From Lanius collurio (Eukaryota > Chordata > Aves > Passeriformes > Laniidae), in assembly GCA_020086605.1 (NCBI GenBank), contig JACBWW010000067.1, positions 442,425 to 506,424 of the forward strand: a DNA stretch of 64,000 bases, given 5' to 3'. Of the stretch, positions 58,927 through 64,000 are shown one piece after another. How positions within the stretch are numbered: position 1 is the stretch's first letter; every line of letters starts with the position of its first letter. The position numbers were made by a program, and so were the translations under genes. The notes beneath the pieces are model-generated. The model saw only the letters and a list, made by a program, of their open reading frames with translations, did no database searches and was not told the origin of the DNA.

Positions 58927-59127
58927 ATCTTCCCTGACCCCTCGGACTTTGATTGTTACTGTAAGCTGAAGGACCGCCTGCCCTCCATTGTGGTGGAGCC
59001 CACGGAGGGTGATGTGGAGAGCGGGGAGCTGAGATGGCCACCGGAAGAGTTCCTCGTGCAGGAGGAGGACGAGGAAGAGGAGGAAGAAAACTGTGAAGAT
59101 GCAAAGAAGGACAACAAGGAGCAATAA
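58927..59127 (+). CDS. LBH: LBH coding exon 3: residues 44-109 and stop
   Basis: This exon encodes the main LBH-domain block: IFPDPSDFDCYCKLKDRLPS, then IVVEPTEGDVESGELRWPPE and EFLVQ, followed by a Glu/Asp run (EEDEEEEEE) and the tail NCEDAKKDNKEQ, stop TAA at 59125-59127. The phase matches exon 2, and the upstream open frame is intronic read-through. The WPPEEFLVQ segment and the -NKEQ terminus are diagnostic of LBH. The acidic run is a few residues longer than I recall for mammals, which explains 109 against about 105 aa. It is encoded by mixed GAG/GAA/GAC codons and so is not a pure slippage product. The frame is intact. Confidence 0.97.
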   Translation: MFPDPSDFDCYCKLKDRLPSIVVEPTEGDVESGELRWPPEEFLVQEEDEEEEEENCEDAKKDNKEQ

Positions 59128-59128
59128 A
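59123..59128 (+). terminator. LBH: AATAAA hexamer overlapping the LBH stop codon
   Basis: CAATAAATGG places an AATAAA across the TAA stop (59125-59127). There is no obvious GT-rich downstream element and the real 3' UTR runs 2.2 kb further, so it is probably inactive or weak. Confidence 0.3.
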
Positions 59129-61405
59129 TGGCATCTGAGGAAAGGCAAGGGACTGCACCCTTCTGAAGGAAGAGCCACACTTTTTTTGAAAGTCTTTTTA
59201 AAAAGACAAGTTCAATTTTGCACCTGCGAGATCTTAGTTTTTTTGTATTCTCTGTATCGAGAACTGAAGCCCTCGGTGTCACCAGACCTCCTGAGGAAGG
59301 AAGGAAGTAACGCAGAGAAATGTTTGCTGTTCTCGAGATCATTATCTGTATTTTTCCGAGGTGGAGGCAGCAGTGAAATTCCAAGCACATGGCAGAGGGT
59401 GACCACCTGAGGACTGCTGGAGGGGGGAGCTCGGGGAGGGGGAGGAAGGTTGGAGGTGGCAGCGTTTGGCTGGGAGCTGCCTCTGGCTAAAAGCATGAGA
59501 ACAGAGCCGAAATATCTCAGATCTGCCTTTCTTACAGCTTCCATTTTGTGTGTTGGGGAGTGGAAGGGTGTCCATAGCGAAGCATGGCTAAATGATCTAG
59601 TGACAAGGGGCCTGCAGCTCTCCCTGGTTTGGCACCTCCTAGGGTAAGGTGAGCATCCATAGGAGTAGTCTGGTTTCTTGCTCTCGCTATTGAGCCTGTT
59701 TTCCAGCCACTTTCCCCAAAGTTACTTTCTGCCCCTTTGTTTGCCTTTAGACTCTTCAAAGCTGAGCAGCTGTATTTGCAGGGTAGCATTAGGCTGCTGC
59801 TTGTCATCGCTCCTGCGACGCCCTAGTTTGTCTGGCAGGTGGTGAGCGTGAGGTGATGTGCATCCGATGTAAAAAGGTGCTTCTGTCTGCGGCAAGAGCT
59901 CACGTAGGTTCGAACACCTCAGATTCTTCTCTCCTATTTGCTGAGGCTGCTGTGGGCTGGTCTCGTCTTTTACCCCAAGCCCAAGGGTGGAGATTTATGC
60001 CTCCTTGCCTTGGTGTCCTTGAGCTTGGAGGGTTTTGTGTCTCTTAACTTGCTGGTCAGTGGGCTTGAGGGGGCTGGGGTGGAGGGTTCTCCTCCATTTT
60101 GTACAGCAGGGCCTCCTCAGTGTGGGACAGGCTGGTGGGGGGTGTTGTGGGGAGGGCTGCCAAACCTGGGGGTCATCCAAACACCAGATCTAGTGTAGAT
60201 CACCAGTTGGGTTTGCAGGATAGGGTCTGCTGGGAGAGGATTAGCCTGGGTGTCCTTAGACAAGATGCATTGCTGCTTCTCAGTGAGGGTGAAACATTCA
60301 TGGTTGTTTTAATGAAGTGCAGACTAGCTTGGGAAGTCTGTGGTTGTCCTCTCTTCACCATATCCTGCCTCAAGGAGAAGGCCAGTCTGTTGCCAGACTA
60401 GGTAACCTGCTGCTTTCCTGGAAAGGGACGATCTTGCAGCTTTGGGGACCAGCTTGGGAGTCAGTCAGTCTTGGGATAGGATGAGAGCAATTACCACCTA
60501 AACCAAATCTGGGGTCATGGAAGAGAAAAAGAAATGTCAAGGCCTTAACCAAACTTCCATAATAATCCCAATGCCACCCCCCTTTGCTTATAACTGGTTC
60601 CATTTTTAAAATCTATTTGGACATGTGTGTATTTGTATTTTTAATACCTCATGAGTAGTTAAACGCTGGTGGGGTTTGGGAACTGCTTTTAACATATTGG
60701 CAGCATTGTTTTAGTCTTGTCTTGCTTGCGTTTCAACATAATGGCAATAATTTATCAGCTCTGTGTAACTATTTTTGGACAGATTGGAGTTTGGATATGA
60801 GTTAGCACAAAGCAGGAGAAATTCAGTGTTCCTACACTGCAGCTGGCCTCTGGCCCAGCCACGCAGACCCAGTCAGACACTCTCCCTGCCCACCCTGGTG
60901 GATGGTTGATCACTGAACGACCATGATGTGGTGATACCATTTTCTCTAGCAATGGATTCAGCTGTTGTGTCTGTAACACTTGTTCTAGTCTTGCTGTCTT
61001 ACTGGAATGAGCTTGTACACCTGCATACCAGCCAGTCGTCTTATTTCTAAGTGTTACTCTCTATTGGTCTCTACCATCTGTACCACCAAGTCAAAGCTCT
61101 ATATCAAAGATATTACCATGTGGGCAGCAGTGAGATGGCAATCCTTGGACTTCAGACCTGCTGTCTGCCCTAAAGACTTGCATATTTCTGTCTGCATCCT
61201 TTTTTTGGAAGTATTGTGTATATTTCTATTTGTTGTTGAACGTATCTAACGAACAAAGCACTCCAGTAAAACTCCTCCTGTTGTATGATATACATTCTAT
61301 ATTTCTGTAATTCTTTTTTGAGCCTCAGGGAGAAGCTAGCATTTTTTTCGAACTACATTTTTGTCACTGTGACAGTTGTAAATAAAGTTTGAAAATGCTT
61401 TCCAA
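59128..61405 (+). other. LBH: LBH 3' UTR
   Basis: About 2.28 kb from the stop to just beyond a strong poly(A) signal. It becomes AT-rich and U-rich towards the end (61200-61380). Long 3' UTRs are normal for LBH. Open frames within it are not supported. Confidence 0.75.
61381..61386 (+). terminator. LBH: LBH poly(A) signal AATAAA
   Basis: GTAAATAAAGTTTG, followed about 25-35 bases later by a TTGGCTTTGTTTTT downstream element, is a textbook cleavage and polyadenylation site. Confidence 0.8.
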
Positions 61406-64000
61406 ACATATTGGCTTTGTTTTTACTGCAGAAGTGTGTTGGGATGGTCAGCCTTCCGATCATGATCAGTCCTGGTGTTTCAGATCTTAGGTGTACTGAC
61501 TTGCAAGGCTAATGCACACACCTGAAGAGACTCATGTCTATAAGTTGAGCCTGGAGATGCTGGTTTCATGCTTGTGGCTGGCCTCAATTCATGCCCTATG
61601 GCATTGGAAACCTAAGTCAACTTAGAGTGACAATGCCATAGGGCATTGGAACTTTGAGGGGCAGCACCTTTGCCTTCCATCTTCCTGTGATTGTTCACTG
61701 CTGTGTGAAAGGTTGCAGCAAACTGCTGCTCCAGCTTATTTGTTCCTGAAAAAAAAATCCATATTTATATCTGTAATCTACATCTTCCCCCTTACCTAAC
61801 CTTACAGAACATGAAGTCATGGAGAGTGGAAACTATTCACAGCTGCTGTTAGTCATGCTCCCTGTGCATGCTCTTCCCTGCCCTAAGCAGCACTGATGAA
61901 GACAAGTCTTGCCTTGCTGTGTGCTTGTAGGGTCTCAGCTGAGCTACCCAGGGTTGTCTGCATTGGCCATTTTGGGTCTAGCGGTCAGCTCTTCCTGAGG
62001 AGTTGCCTGTTTCTTGTCACACACCCATAGCTCTGTGCTGCAGTTCATGGTGCTGCTGGAGGAAATGGCATTTGAGTGTGAGTCTGAGCTGGTACCAAGG
62101 CACTGTTCTGGGTGTAGAAGTCTGACCGTGCCAGGATGCAGTAATTCAAACTGTGTACTTAATGGGATTAAATTTTCCCCTAAAACCAGGTGATAAGAAG
62201 CAAATACCCTGGAATACCCATATCTTTAAGGTACATAGATAGAAGTTCCTGTGATTTTGCAGCTAACACTCTAATCTTACCAAGGCAAACAAGCTCAGCT
62301 GAGGCTGGAGTGTTATGTTTACATGAGACTAGTTTAAATACACTAACTAATGACCCTTCCATTTAATGCTTGAACTGAGGGCAGGCTCAACGGGAGCCCC
62401 ACAGTTCAAAGATTAATTGTATCATGCTCAGCCCTCATGGATGTTTTATGCCATGGAAACAAATGCAATATTAAAGCTGACCTACCTCTCATTTTCTTCA
62501 GTCACTCTCTAGCAGAGGTGCTTTGATTTCTTCCTCTCATTGGGAATGGAGTTGCTTGCCTTGTAGAAGCTTCTGCAGCATTTCCAAGGTGACCAGATGT
62601 GCTGGTCTGAAATCAGTGAAGATGTTTACTCTTGACCCAGAATATTTTTGTTTAAAATACAGCACTGGTTAGGGGAAGTGCAAATGTATTGAACTTGTCT
62701 GCTACTTCCATGTGCTTCACACCAACAGGTTTTTCAGGCTCAGAATGGAGAATGAATCTTGATGGATCATCCTGTTTTGAGGTGAGACCAGAAGTACTGG
62801 CCTCTGAGTGAGGCTTACTCAGCCAGGGGGTCTTCCCTGTATCAGCCTGGAGCAGTTCTGGTGGGAAGGAGGCTTCCCTGCTCCTTTACTCCAGCTATTA
62901 TGGTCAAATTGGAACTCAGATCATGAAATGAAAATAGGCTTGCTGCTGAATGGGTGAGCCTTAGTCATCCCAAAAAAGATGGGTGGCATAAGGACCTTTC
63001 TTTGCACATAGAGCTGTTTCTCCTGGCAGAGAGGCATTTGTCCTCCTCAAAGCTTTGCCCTGTAGTTGAAACTGAAGACACAGCAAGCTGTGCACTGCTT
63101 TCCTGCTTAATTCAGCCTGTGCTCACTCTCCAATATATTTAATTTGCAGTGTTCACTGTGCATCCACTGCTGTTTGGCTTCACCAAAGCCCAGAGTCACT
63201 TGAACCTCTGCACATGAACTGCTGGCATCTGACTTTGCCTACGTTTGGGTGCAGACAGGAAAAATTCTTGCTTTGTTGGAGTGCAAAGATAATTCACCAG
63301 CACTGCATGTGGTGAGCAGCCGCCCCTAAGATACAGGTCCCCTTGGTGCAGGTCAAAGCCATGCTCTGGTGTAACCACATTCTTTGTCATTGCAAGCAAC
63401 AGGAGAAGCTGAATTTTCTTTCAGGTGAGCTTTCTCTTCCCAATTTTAATACCCGTAGGAAGTTCACAGCAGATGACAACATGGAGTTTTCGTTCTTGTG
63501 ATGCTGATCTGCTTTGAGATGCCTTGAAGCACAAAACCAAAAATCCTCCAAATCTAGTCACCTGGAACAAACCAAGGGACGCAAGCCTGTAATGCACATG
63601 CTCTGAGCTCTCAGAAAGCAATCCCAAGCACTATGCATCTCTATATAAACCAGAGGAATTACTATCCCTAAATCCTTACTTGAGGAGAAAAGCTCTGGGT
63701 GTTTCATGGTCCAAGTGATGCCTTTCTGCTTATGTTTGGACAGCAAAGATCTATGTCTGGATCTGGAAGAGCACAGTAGAGTTTAGTTGTGCACCTGCCT
63801 GGTTGTCCCCACGCTCAGCAGTGTCTGTGTCAATGTCTCTGCAGCAGGAGGGCAGCGTGTGGGACATCCCTTGTGCCATGGCCCATCCCAGGCTTTCCTG
63901 GAGGCCAGCAGTGTCAGCAGCACAGTGACACTGCCTTTAAGCCACTTGGGTTAAAAACATGTCACTTTCTACAGCTCCAGTGATCATCCACCTGCAGAAT
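61406..64000. other. Intergenic downstream of LBH, no gene seen
   Basis: No supported coding sequence and no clear transposon. It includes the nested hairpin at 61591-61646. Confidence 0.55.
61591..61646. repeat. Nested perfect inverted repeat (hairpin)
   Basis: ATGCCCTATGGCATTG (61591-61606) pairs perfectly over 16 bp with CAATGCCATAGGGCAT (61631-61646). The 24-base loop contains a second stem, CTAAG / CTTAG, around TCAA. Each outer arm is itself a short palindrome. It lies about 200 bp past the LBH poly(A) signal. Confidence 0.9.

Noticed and set aside
1..64000. CRISPR arrays, operons, tRNA/rRNA genes or a novel multi-gene system
   Set aside because: None is seen. The window has vertebrate gene structure with introns, CpG islands, CR1 and ERV remnants.

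Overview
This is a vertebrate nuclear window, most likely from a bird. It holds two small, intron-bearing genes that I recognise from their proteins, both on the + strand, in about 38 kb of mostly non-coding DNA. YPEL5 has its CDS in two exons (7573-7713 and 9254-9478, 121 aa). LBH has its CDS in three exons (49636-49661, 50435-50537 and 58927-59127, 109 aa). Canonical splice sites, CR1-type LINE fragments and an LTR-retrovirus remnant support an avian or other sauropsid source. I cannot name the species.

Layout: 1-215 is a CpG-rich stretch, probably the YPEL5 promoter and first non-coding exon, cut by the window edge. 216-7540 is YPEL5 5' intronic DNA with a tiny assembly gap (NN) flanked by an exact 55-bp duplication. 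7541-about 11410 is the coding part of YPEL5 and its 3' UTR with several poly(A) signals. 11411-24448 is intergenic with one orphan CpG-rich patch (about 16.8 kb), a CR1 tail (about 20.9 kb) and a diverged 66-bp tandem duplication (22.4 kb). About 24449 to 31.1 kb is a minus-strand endogenous-retrovirus-like insertion: two colinear LTR-like copies flank an uninterrupted 434-codon gag-like ORF (28222-29526). About 32.58-33.27 kb is a CR1 LINE fragment directly followed by an orphan CpG island (33.38-33.84 kb). A second orphan CpG island lies at 41.17-41.56 kb. 48.95-50.40 kb is the LBH promoter island with a CRE, GC box, TATA-like box and initiator. LBH then runs to its poly(A) signal at 61381. 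61.4-64.0 kb is intergenic and contains one striking nested hairpin.

Function: YPEL5 is a zinc-binding Yippee protein linked to the CTLH/GID ubiquitin-ligase complex. LBH is a nuclear transcription cofactor of limb and heart development and a Wnt target. They are neighbours in the same orientation in other vertebrates, and I see no sign that they act together. The large spacer before LBH is where distal enhancers or unannotated non-coding RNAs might lie.

The most unusual item is the gag-like ORF. It is still open over 434 codons although the two LTR-like copies around it look strongly diverged, so it is either a recent copy in older debris or a retained (co-opted) viral gene. I found no CRISPR array, operon-like cluster, tRNA or rRNA gene.
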